64,000 bases of DNA from Pseudomonas furukawaii. GTDB taxonomy: Bacteria > Pseudomonadota > Gammaproteobacteria > Pseudomonadales > Pseudomonadaceae. The DNA is taken from assembly GCF_002355475.1 (NCBI RefSeq), contig NZ_AP014862.1:5270001-5334000 (forward strand), in the 5' to 3' direction. Positions 29,127-36,637 of this stretch are shown one piece after another; position 1 is the first letter of the stretch, and every line of letters starts with the position of its first letter. Both the position numbers and the translations under genes were made by a program. The notes beneath the pieces are model-generated. The model was not told the origin of the DNA. It worked only from the letters and a program-made list of their open reading frames with translations, and searched no databases.

Positions 29127-32024
29127 ATGTACAAAGGATTGAAACGGGCCGCCTGCGCCCTGCTGATCGCCGTCGCTCTTTACAGCCTGCTCGGTTTCCT
29201 CATCCTCCCCGGTATCGCCTTGCGAGTGGCGAACCAGCAACTGGCGGAGTACGCCACGGTGCCGGCCCGCCTGGAACGCATCCAGCTCAACCCCTTCAGC
29301 CTGGAACTGACCCTCTGGGGCCTGCACCTGGGAGAAGAGCGGGCCGAACAGCTGGGCTTCGAACGGCTCTATGCCAACCTCGAACTGGACAGCCTCTGGT
29401 CCGGCGCCCTGCACCTGGCGAACGTAGCGCTGCACAAATCCACGACCGAAGTGCTCTTCGCCAAGGACGGGTCGCTCAACCTCGCCCAGTTGTTCAAGCT
29501 TCCCCCCAGCGAACCCAAGGCGGAGGAGCCGGCCGGCGATCCCTTTCCCCTGCGCATCGACCACATCCAACTCAGCGAGAGCAGCCTGCACTTCCAGGAC
29601 CTGCGCCCCAGCGAGCCGGTGGAGTTCAACTACGACTCCCTCAACCTGGAACTGACCAATCTCAGCACCCTTCCGGACGACAACACCGACATGAGCCTGG
29701 TGGCCACCGGCCCCCATGGCGGGCGCATCGACTGGCAAGGCCAGATGACCCTCATCCCCTTCACGTCCAGCGGTCAGCTCAAACTCACCGAGGGCCAGAT
29801 GAAAGCGTTCTGGCCCTACGTCCGCGATGCCGTGCCGCTGGTGCTGGAGAAGGGCGTGGTGAGCCTGTCCACCGACTACAGGTTGAGCCTCGCCGAAGGC
29901 ACCCAACTGAACCTGGACAAGATCTGGATCAAGGTCTCCCCCTTCGCCATCAAGGCACCGGACAACCGCCCCCTGGCCAACCTCGAGGTGCTGGAGGTGA
30001 GCGACAGCAGCCTGGACCTGGCCAAGCAGGAGGTCCTGGTGGGCAAGATCCAGAGCCGGAACCTGGAAACCTGGGCGGCCCGCGAGGCCGACGGGCAGCT
30101 GGACTGGCAGAAACTCTTCGCCAGCGAGGCCAGACCGGCGGCCAAGGCCGAGAATGCCGACGCCCCGGCGGAGAAACCATCAGCGGAGCCGGCCAGGCCC
30201 TGGATAGTCACCCTCAAGGACACCCAGTTGCGGGGCTACAAGGTCCACCTGGCCGACCGCGTGCCCAAGCAGCCGGTGCAGTTGGACCTGGGTCCGCTCG
30301 ACCTGGACATCAAGGACTTCGACAGCCGTGGCGAATCCCCCTTCAACCTCAGCCTCGACACCGGGCTCGGCAAGCAGGGCAAGGTGCAGGCGGTGGGCCA
30401 GGTGCAACTGAAGCCCACCACGGCGAAGCTTCAGGTGCAGACCCGCGACATCGACCTGCGGGTGGCCCAGGCCTACATCAGTCCCTTCATCCGCCTGGAG
30501 CTGCGCAGCGGCATGCTCGACAGCGACCTCGACGTCGACCTGAAAGGCACCGAGCCGCTGGCCCTGGCCATCACCGGTCGCGCCCTGGTCAACCAGATGC
30601 ACACCCTGGACACCCTCAAGGAGCGGGACTTCGTCAGGTGGCAGCAGTTGCTGGTGGATGGCCTCGACTACCGGCACGGGGACAGCCTCAGCATCGACAA
30701 GGTCAGCCTGAGCCAGCCCTATGCGCGCTTCATCATCAACGAGGACCTGACCACCAACGCCAGCGACCTGGTGATCCCGCAGCCCGCCAATCCCCAGGCC
30801 AAGGCGGAACCCGCCGGCAAGCCGCTGGGTATCCGCATCGGCGGCATCGAGATTCACGATGGCTCGGCCAACTTCGCCGACTTCAGCCTGACCCCCAACT
30901 TCGCCACCGCCATCCAGCAACTCAATGGCGAGATCGGCACCCTCGACAATCGCAACCCGAAACCGGCCAAGGTGGCGGTGGAGGGCAAGGTGGACCGCTA
31001 CGCGCCGGTGACCATCAAGGGCAGCCTGAACCCCTTCGACCCGCTGGACAGCCTGGACATCGCCACCCGCTTCAAGCGTGTCGAGCTCACCACCCTGACG
31101 CCCTACTCCGGCAAGTTCGCCGGCTACCGCATCCGCAAGGGGCGGCTGAACCTCGACCTGCATTACCAGATCGAGAAGGGCCAACTGAAGGCCGAGAACC
31201 ACCTGGTGCTGGAGCAACTGCAACTGGGCGAGCAGGTGGACAGCCCCGACGCCGTCGACCTGCCCGTGCGTCTCGCAGTCGCCCTGCTCAAGGACACCCA
31301 GGGCAAGATCGATATCTCCCTGCCGGTGGCCGGCAACCTCAACGACCCGCAGTTCAGCGTCGCCCCCATCGTCTGGCAGACCCTGCGCAACCTGGTGCTG
31401 CGTGCGGTCCAGGCTCCCTTCAACTTCGTCGCCGGGCTGGTGGGCGGCAGCGGTGAGGACCTGGGCCAGGTGCCCTTCCCCGCCGGCAGCAGCGAGCTGG
31501 ACGCCGACGCGCAGAAAGCCCTGGACACCCTGGCCGAGGCCCTGAAACAACGCCCCGCGCTACGCCTGGAGGTCGAAGGCGCAAGCGCCAGATCCGCAGA
31601 CGGCCCACTCCTGGCCGAACAGCGCCTGGCCCGGGAGTACCAGTCCACCTACTACAAGATCGCCCAGCGCCGGGGCGACAAGGTGCCAACCGACGCCAGC
31701 CAGATCGAGGTACCCGAGGACGAGAAGGCGCCGATGCTCGAAGGCATCTACCGCACCCGGATGAAACAGCAGCCCCCGGCGGAGTGGCAGCAACTGGACG
31801 GCGACGAACGTGCCGCCAGGCTACGGGACGCCGTACTCGCCTCCTGGGCCCAGAGCGACCTGTTGCTGCGCCAGCTGGGCCAGGCCCGAGCGGCCAGCAT
31901 CAAGGACTACCTGGTGGACCGCGGCGGACTCGCCGACGAACGCATCTTTCTGCTGGACGTCAGCCTGGTGGAGCCGAATCAGGCCGGAGAGGTCATCACC
32001 CCGCTGCACCTGGACAGCGAATGA
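29127..32024 (+). CDS. DUF748 / AsmA-like envelope protein with OmpA-like C-terminus, 965 aa
   Basis: A large secreted or membrane-anchored protein: one N-terminal transmembrane segment (residues about 8-30), then long repeated beta-rich AsmA/DUF748-type regions (e.g. LNPFSLELTLWGLHLGE near the start and DGSANFADFSLTPNFATAI around 575-595). The last 180 residues resemble an OmpA-like peptidoglycan-binding domain: FPAGSSELDADAQKALDTLA and, near the end, QARAASIKDYLVDRGGL. AsmA-like proteins (TamB, YhdP, YdbH) span the periplasm and carry phospholipids. Such a role is inference here. The stop overlaps the next gene's ATG (ATGA). Same gene type as PA4735 of P. aeruginosa. Confidence 0.85.
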   Translation: MYKGLKRAACALLIAVALYSLLGFLILPGIALRVANQQLAEYATVPARLERIQLNPFSLELTLWGLHLGEERAEQLGFERLYANLELDSLWSGALHLANVALHKSTTEVLFAKDGSLNLAQLFKLPPSEPKAEEPAGDPFPLRIDHIQLSESSLHFQDLRPSEPVEFNYDSLNLELTNLSTLPDDNTDMSLVATGPHGGRIDWQGQMTLIPFTSSGQLKLTEGQMKAFWPYVRDAVPLVLEKGVVSLSTDYRLSLAEGTQLNLDKIWIKVSPFAIKAPDNRPLANLEVLEVSDSSLDLAKQEVLVGKIQSRNLETWAAREADGQLDWQKLFASEARPAAKAENADAPAEKPSAEPARPWIVTLKDTQLRGYKVHLADRVPKQPVQLDLGPLDLDIKDFDSRGESPFNLSLDTGLGKQGKVQAVGQVQLKPTTAKLQVQTRDIDLRVAQAYISPFIRLELRSGMLDSDLDVDLKGTEPLALAITGRALVNQMHTLDTLKERDFVRWQQLLVDGLDYRHGDSLSIDKVSLSQPYARFIINEDLTTNASDLVIPQPANPQAKAEPAGKPLGIRIGGIEIHDGSANFADFSLTPNFATAIQQLNGEIGTLDNRNPKPAKVAVEGKVDRYAPVTIKGSLNPFDPLDSLDIATRFKRVELTTLTPYSGKFAGYRIRKGRLNLDLHYQIEKGQLKAENHLVLEQLQLGEQVDSPDAVDLPVRLAVALLKDTQGKIDISLPVAGNLNDPQFSVAPIVWQTLRNLVLRAVQAPFNFVAGLVGGSGEDLGQVPFPAGSSELDADAQKALDTLAEALKQRPALRLEVEGASARSADGPLLAEQRLAREYQSTYYKIAQRRGDKVPTDASQIEVPEDEKAPMLEGIYRTRMKQQPPAEWQQLDGDERAARLRDAVLASWAQSDLLLRQLGQARAASIKDYLVDRGGLADERIFLLDVSLVEPNQAGEVITPLHLDSE

Positions 32025-32320
32025 CCATGCGCAACGCCCTGGCCGCCGTCCTGCTGACCTTCGCCCTGGCCACACCGGCCGGGGCGGACACAATGCGCTG
32101 TGGCAGCCGGCTCATCAGCCTCGGCGACCGTGCCTTCGAGGTCCTGCAGAAGTGTGGCGAGCCGGCCCACCGTGACCAGGTAGGCTACACCCTGGGCGGC
32201 TACGACCGGCGTGAGTTCACCGTGGAGGAATGGGTCTACGGCCCCAACAACGGAATGCTCAGCATCCTCACCTTCGAGGGCAACCGCCTGGTGCGCATCG
32301 AGACGCGGCGAAGCCGCTGA
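32021..32320 (+). CDS. DUF2845 periplasmic protein, copy 1, 99 aa
   Basis: Signal peptide (about residues 1-22, ending AGADT) followed by a roughly 75-residue domain with motif R-C-x-S-x-L-I-S-x-G-D, K-C-G-E-P, G-Y, and E-E-W-V-Y-G-P-x-N-G-M. The two cysteines (RC and KCGEP) are conserved in all three copies and could form a disulfide. The GD...EV...CGEP...W-x-Y pattern resembles the BamE/SmpA-type small periplasmic fold (inference). ATG 32021 overlaps the DUF748 stop by ATGA. Confidence 0.85.
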   Translation: MTMRNALAAVLLTFALATPAGADTMRCGSRLISLGDRAFEVLQKCGEPAHRDQVGYTLGGYDRREFTVEEWVYGPNNGMLSILTFEGNRLVRIETRRSR

Positions 32321-32374
32321 CGTCCGCATGCGCCGGGTGTAGGCTGTAGCTCCCCTACGCCTCCGGACCCGCAC

Positions 32375-32680
32375 GTGATCCTCCGTCTGCTCGCCTGCCT
32401 GCCACTGCTGCTCGTCCTGGGGACCGCCGAGGCCTCCTCTACCCTGCGCTGCGCCAGCCACCTGATCAGCCTCGACGACACCGTCGGCGAGGTGCTGGAG
32501 AAGTGCGGCGAACCCACCAGCCGCGCGGATCTGGGCTACCGCGAAGTCATGGACGAGTACCGACAGCGCACCGAAGTCCGCGTTGAGGAATGGGTCTACG
32601 GCCCCCGCAACGGCATGTACCACTTCCTCCGTTTCGAGGGTAACCGCCTGCGCGGTATCAGCAGCAAGCGCGGCAACTGA
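32375..32680 (+). CDS. DUF2845 periplasmic protein, copy 2, 101 aa
   Basis: Paralogue of the genes before and after it. Signal peptide MILRLLACLPLLLVLGTAEA, then RCASHLISLDD, KCGEP and VEEWVYGPRNGMYHFLRFEG. It has a slightly longer variable loop between CGEP and the EEW motif. Start is GTG at 32375, which gives a complete signal sequence. 54 bases after copy 1. Function unknown. Confidence 0.85.
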   Translation: MILRLLACLPLLLVLGTAEASSTLRCASHLISLDDTVGEVLEKCGEPTSRADLGYREVMDEYRQRTEVRVEEWVYGPRNGMYHFLRFEGNRLRGISSKRGN

Positions 32681-32741
32681 CAGCCGCTCTGACGGAATGC
32701 TAGGCTCTGCGCCTTCAACCACCGGACAGGATGCCCGCCCC

Positions 32742-33032
32742 ATGAAAAGCCTGACCTGCGCCCTCGCAGCCACCCTCCTCATCGCCCTCGACGCCCAGGC
32801 CAGCACCTTTCGCTGCGAAAGCAAGCTGGTGAGCGTTGGGGACCGCACGGTCGAGGTCCAGCGAAAGTGCGGCGAACCCGCTTCCCGCAACTTCATCGGC
32901 TACTCGGAAACCCAGAGCGGTCGCCAGGAGATGCAGGTGGAAGAATGGGTCTACGGACCTACCAACGGCATGTACCACTACCTGAGATTCGTCGGCGGCC
33001 GCCTCAGCGAAATCGAAAGCCAGCGCAACTGA
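32742..33032 (+). CDS. DUF2845 periplasmic protein, copy 3, 96 aa
   Basis: Third tandem paralogue: signal peptide MKSLTCALAATLLIALDAQA, then RCESKLVSVGD, KCGEPASR, VEEWVYGPTNGMYHYLRF. Closer to copy 2 than to copy 1 in the NGMYH(F/Y)LRF segment. Ends 10 bases before the rhomboid gene, so probably in the same operon. Confidence 0.85.
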   Translation: MKSLTCALAATLLIALDAQASTFRCESKLVSVGDRTVEVQRKCGEPASRNFIGYSETQSGRQEMQVEEWVYGPTNGMYHYLRFVGGRLSEIESQRN

Positions 33033-33042
33033 GCCGCGCATC

Positions 33043-34497
33043 ATGATCATCCTGCCCGCCGACCAACCCCTGGACTGGCGGCGGCCGCCGGTCATCACCC
33101 TGCTGCTGATCCTGCTCAATACCCTGATCTACATCGGCTACCAGGGCGGTGACCAGGCACGGGCAGAGAAAGCACAACGGCTCTATCTCGACGAAGGCCT
33201 GCTGAACCGCGAGCGTGCCCTGTACATCGACCATCTGGTGGAGCGGGAAAAGCTCGACACCGACCAGCGCCACGCCGTCGATGCCATGCGCCGCCAGGAC
33301 CTCGCCGCCATCATTCTCCGTGACCTGGAGTTCGAGGACTGGCTGCACCAACGACCGGCCTACCAGGCCGACGCCACCTGGCAGCAGGCGCGCGCGCGGG
33401 CCGAGGAGGCAAGGGACCGGATCAGCGCCCAGCGTTTCGGCTTCATTCCCAAGAAGTTCAGCGTAGAGGGGCTGTTCGGCGCCATGTTCCTCCATGGCAG
33501 CTTCGATCACCTGCTGGGCAACATGCTCTTTCTGTTCATCTGCGGCTTCGCCCTGGAAGCGGCGCTCGGGCGCTGGGTCTACCTGGGCCTCTACCTCGCC
33601 AGCGGCCTCGCCTCGCACCTGCTCTGGTGGGCGCTGGACCCGGTCTGGGTCGCCGGCATCGGCGCCTCGGGCGCCGTCTCCGGCCTGATGGGGATGACCA
33701 TCGGCGTCTACGGCCTGCGGCGCATTCGCTTCTTCTACTGGCTCGGGCCCCTGATCGGCTACTTCAAGGCCCCGGCCCTGTGGATATTCCCCGCCTGGCT
33801 GGGCAAGGAGCTCTACGGCGTACTGGCGGCGGACGACCATGTGAACTATTACGCGCACCTGGGGGGACTGGGCTTCGGTTTCCTCGCCACCTGGCTGCTG
33901 GGCCGGGCAGGAATCCTCCGGGTGGACGAGGCCTACCTGAACAAGGAAGACCCGGATGGGCCCTTCAAGCGGGAACTGGCGGCGCTGGATCAGTTGATCG
34001 GCCGTTTCGCCCTGGACCAGGCGGTGCCTCGCGGGCTCGACCTGCTGGCGCGCTATCCAGGGCGCCCGACCCTGCTGGAGCGTCTCTATCCAGTCGCCAA
34101 GGGACGCCAGGACAAGGCCCTGATGTCAGCGGTGCTCAAGCAACTCTTCGGGCTGGCGGATCAGGCGGGCACCCTGCCTCTGCTGCAGAAGCTGGCCGAT
34201 GACGTCGCCGACCCCCAGCAACGCCTGCTGCAGCATCCCGCCGTGTTGCTGCACTTGCTGCAGCGCCTGCTCAAGGCCGGCGAGGCCGGCCGCGCCCTGG
34301 CGCCCTGGCGGCGCCTGGCGCAGGTCTCGCCGGCACCCGCGCAGTTGCCCGGCCTGACCCTGCAACTGGCCAAGCAATTGGGTCAGCGCCAGGACCTGCG
34401 AGGCGTGGGCGAACTGGGGCAGTACCTGCGCCGGGCCTTTCCCGAGGCGGAGCAGACCCGCCAGTTGGCGCTCTACCAACAATACCTGGGTCGCTGA
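33043..34497 (+). CDS. Rhomboid family intramembrane serine protease, 484 aa
   Basis: Catalytic dyad present: Ser209 in GASGAVSG and His272 in AHLGGLGFGF, plus the L1/TM2 motif HGSFDHLLGNMLFL (151-164). It has a first membrane helix (about 17-31), a charged soluble insertion of about 100 residues (35-140), then five or six membrane segments to about 295. A long C-terminal soluble helical domain (about 305-484) of repeated Leu/Ala/Arg-rich helices looks TPR-like. Substrate unknown. Last gene of the DUF748-DUF2845 cluster, followed by a bidirectional terminator. Confidence 0.9.
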   Translation: MIILPADQPLDWRRPPVITLLLILLNTLIYIGYQGGDQARAEKAQRLYLDEGLLNRERALYIDHLVEREKLDTDQRHAVDAMRRQDLAAIILRDLEFEDWLHQRPAYQADATWQQARARAEEARDRISAQRFGFIPKKFSVEGLFGAMFLHGSFDHLLGNMLFLFICGFALEAALGRWVYLGLYLASGLASHLLWWALDPVWVAGIGASGAVSGLMGMTIGVYGLRRIRFFYWLGPLIGYFKAPALWIFPAWLGKELYGVLAADDHVNYYAHLGGLGFGFLATWLLGRAGILRVDEAYLNKEDPDGPFKRELAALDQLIGRFALDQAVPRGLDLLARYPGRPTLLERLYPVAKGRQDKALMSAVLKQLFGLADQAGTLPLLQKLADDVADPQQRLLQHPAVLLHLLQRLLKAGEAGRALAPWRRLAQVSPAPAQLPGLTLQLAKQLGQRQDLRGVGELGQYLRRAFPEAEQTRQLALYQQYLGR

Positions 34498-34500
34498 CTG

Positions 34501-34551
34501 CCCCCTGAACGACGAAGCCCCGCGTATCGCAGGGCCTCATCGTTCAGGGGG
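34501..34551. terminator. Bidirectional terminator between rhomboid and BON genes
   Basis: Perfect 12-bp arms CCCCCTGAACGA (34501-34512) and TCGTTCAGGGGG (34540-34551), with a secondary GCCC/GGGC stem inside. It separates two convergent genes. Confidence 0.65.
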
Positions 34552-34559
34552 GCCGAGCC

Positions 34560-34922
34560 TCACTCGGCGGATTTCAGGCCATCGGCGGACACGGCGGTCA
34601 CGCCCTTGATGCCCTTTGCAGTGGTGATGGCGAGCTCACGCTCGGCATCGGTCTTGACCATGCCGGACAGGGCGACGACACCCTTGTTGGTCTCCACCTT
34701 GATGTCCATGCCGCTGAGGTTCTTGTCAGCCAGGAAGGTGGATTTGACCTTGCTGGTGATCCAGGTGTCGGAGACAGCCTCTTCGGCTTTCTGCATGGTC
34801 TCGTTGGCCGCCAACACGGCTGGGCCGCTGAGGGTATCCGCATAGGCGCCGGTCGCGTACGGCAGGCTGAGGGCGGCAGCGGTGACAGCGGCAAAGGTCC
34901 ACTTGGTGAAAGTCTGTTTCAT
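34560..34922 (-). CDS. BON-domain periplasmic protein (OsmY-like), 120 aa
   Basis: Sec signal peptide (about residues 1-28, ending GAYADT), then one BON domain with conserved glycine pattern: DTWITSKVKSTFLADKNLSGMDIKVETNKGVVALSGMV, ending VTAVSADGLKSAE. BON proteins bind lipid surfaces or other envelope partners and often respond to osmotic stress. Same position and type as PA4739. The 208 bases upstream (34923-35130) hold its leader and nothing else I recognise. Confidence 0.9.
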   Translation of the reverse strand: MKQTFTKWTFAAVTAAALSLPYATGAYADTLSGPAVLAANETMQKAEEAVSDTWITSKVKSTFLADKNLSGMDIKVETNKGVVALSGMVKTDAERELAITTAKGIKGVTAVSADGLKSAE

Positions 34923-35130
34923 GAGGGGTTCTCCTCTTCGCTTCGGATCATCTGCAACCGGCTCCTGGCTGCAGGCTCACCTGAAACATCGCAAGCCCTG
35001 TGCCAGCTCACGACAAAGAGAAAAACATAGCGTAATCAATAATTTACGAGACACTCCCTTCCACCTCCTACATGCAGTCTGCACGTTGCCCCGCGAAGGG
35101 CCGTGCAGACTGCACGACATCAAGCCCCCT

Positions 35131-36549
35131 TCAACGGCGAACACCCTCAAGCCTGCCCAGGGTTTCTTCCAGGGCGGCGACCTGATCCAGCAGGGGCGAA
35201 GCCGGATGACGCGCCCGGATGTAGGCCAGGAGCTTGCGTGCCGGATCCAGCTGGCCCAGTCCTTCGGCGAAGCCCCGCGCCGCCAGCAGGTAGGCCCGGG
35301 GAATATGGGGGTAGTCGGGGAAGCGCTGATGCAGGTTGCGCAACAGGCTCAGCGCCTCACGCACCCGGTGTCGCTCCAGCAGGGCCGTAGCGACCTGCTC
35401 GCACACCAGCGCATCGTCCGGCAGGTAATCGCCCTGCAGTTGGCGTGCGTTGAGCAGGGCGGTCGCGGCCAGGGCGGGATTCTGCCGGGCAACCAGGGGC
35501 AGGTAATGGGTCAGGTGCTGCAGGCAGCGTTCGCGCGCCCCGAGGCCGAACAGCAACTGGTGATAGCGCTCGTTGAGGCGCAGGTCCTCAGGGTCCCGCT
35601 GCAGGGCCTTGGCCAGGGTTTCCAGGGCCCCGTCGCTCTGCCCCTCCTTCAGGCGGATCTCGGCATCCGCCAGTGCACGGCGCCGGCGCCACTCCTGCTC
35701 GGGGAGGCCGACCTGGGCACCCTCCTCGGCGATGGCGAACCCCAGGGCGCCCTGATACTGGAAGACGGCGTAGCCCATCATGCTGCACATGACCACGCCG
35801 AAGTAGCCGAAGAGGAAGGTGGCCACCGGCATCAGCACCACCTTGGGCAGGCCACTGGCGAGCATCCAGGCCACGTACCCCGGCGACTGCCAGAGGATGA
35901 AGAGGAAAGCGCAGAGGATCAGGTAACGCCAGCCCATGGCACGGATGACCTCACCCACCTGGTCGGGACTCAAGGCCGCCCCCAGTTCTCGGCTGAGGGC
36001 CAGGCGGATGATGCTGGCCGGAAGCAGGAGGACGATGGCGATGTTCATCCCCCAGAACACCACTTCGCTATCGAAGTCCGCCGCCAGCCAAAGGGCGCCC
36101 AGGGCCACGAGGAACACGGCCATCTGCTTGAAGAACAGGCTGAAGCCTTCGCCGGTGAAGGCCTCCATCAGGCTCGGTGCCTCCCGCCGCCCCTCGCTGC
36201 TAGCCTCGATGACGCTGTGGAAGTACTTGGTGGCGACACTGAGCAACGCGACCCAGAGGATGAGCGATCGCGGCATGAACAGGCTGGCCAGCGCCAACAG
36301 TGCGGCGAAGGCCAGCGGCCCGGTCTGCAGGGCGTAGGCGAAGAACTGCGGCAGGCGCTCCCAGAAGGGCTGGGCGGTGTTGGCGGCGCCCAGGAAGGTC
36401 AGCGGACTACGGCACAGTGGGCAGGCCGGGGCATCGTCCGGGGCATCGGCATTGAGCGGGATGCAGCAATCACCGAAGTGCCGCTGGCACGGCGAGCACT
36501 GCCAGGTGGCGGGCTGGGTGGGGTGGTACTGGCAGAGCGTCTTGTCCAT
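35131..36549 (-). CDS. Membrane protein with N-terminal B-box-like zinc finger and C-terminal TPR-like domain, 472 aa
   Basis: Not a characterised family to me. Residues 1-50 hold a metal-binding cluster: Cys6, His9, Cys18, Cys21, His24, Cys28, Cys29, Cys43, Cys46 (CQYH, CSPC, CPLC), reminiscent of a B-box or zinc ribbon. Residues about 65-285 contain five or six membrane segments. Residues about 300-472 are helical repeats with DGALETLAKALQRDPEDLRLN, typical of TPR. ATG 36547-36549 was chosen because it precedes the zinc cluster. It lies downstream of pnp on the same strand, separated by a strong terminator. Confidence 0.75.
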   Translation of the reverse strand: MDKTLCQYHPTQPATWQCSPCQRHFGDCCIPLNADAPDDAPACPLCRSPLTFLGAANTAQPFWERLPQFFAYALQTGPLAFAALLALASLFMPRSLILWVALLSVATKYFHSVIEASSEGRREAPSLMEAFTGEGFSLFFKQMAVFLVALGALWLAADFDSEVVFWGMNIAIVLLLPASIIRLALSRELGAALSPDQVGEVIRAMGWRYLILCAFLFILWQSPGYVAWMLASGLPKVVLMPVATFLFGYFGVVMCSMMGYAVFQYQGALGFAIAEEGAQVGLPEQEWRRRRALADAEIRLKEGQSDGALETLAKALQRDPEDLRLNERYHQLLFGLGARERCLQHLTHYLPLVARQNPALAATALLNARQLQGDYLPDDALVCEQVATALLERHRVREALSLLRNLHQRFPDYPHIPRAYLLAARGFAEGLGQLDPARKLLAYIRARHPASPLLDQVAALEETLGRLEGVRR

Positions 36550-36589
36550 GACGGGGTTCCGGATGATTGCGATTGGCCATTGTCCGGGC

Positions 36590-36617
36590 AAAAAAAGAGG
36601 GCCCGCAAGGGGCCCTC
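36590..36617 (-). terminator. Terminator of the rpsO-pnp unit
   Basis: Minus strand: GAGGGCCC / GGGCCCTC arms (36610-36617 and 36597-36604 complemented), 5-base loop, followed by seven T (complement of 36590-36596). Confidence 0.9.
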
Positions 36618-36637
36618 TCTTCATCGGCTGGCGATGA

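Noticed and set aside
29117-31456. 779-codon frame on the same strand inside the DUF748 gene
   Set aside because: A Pro/Gln/Arg/Gly-rich shadow of the DUF748 frame, without signal peptide or recognisable domain.
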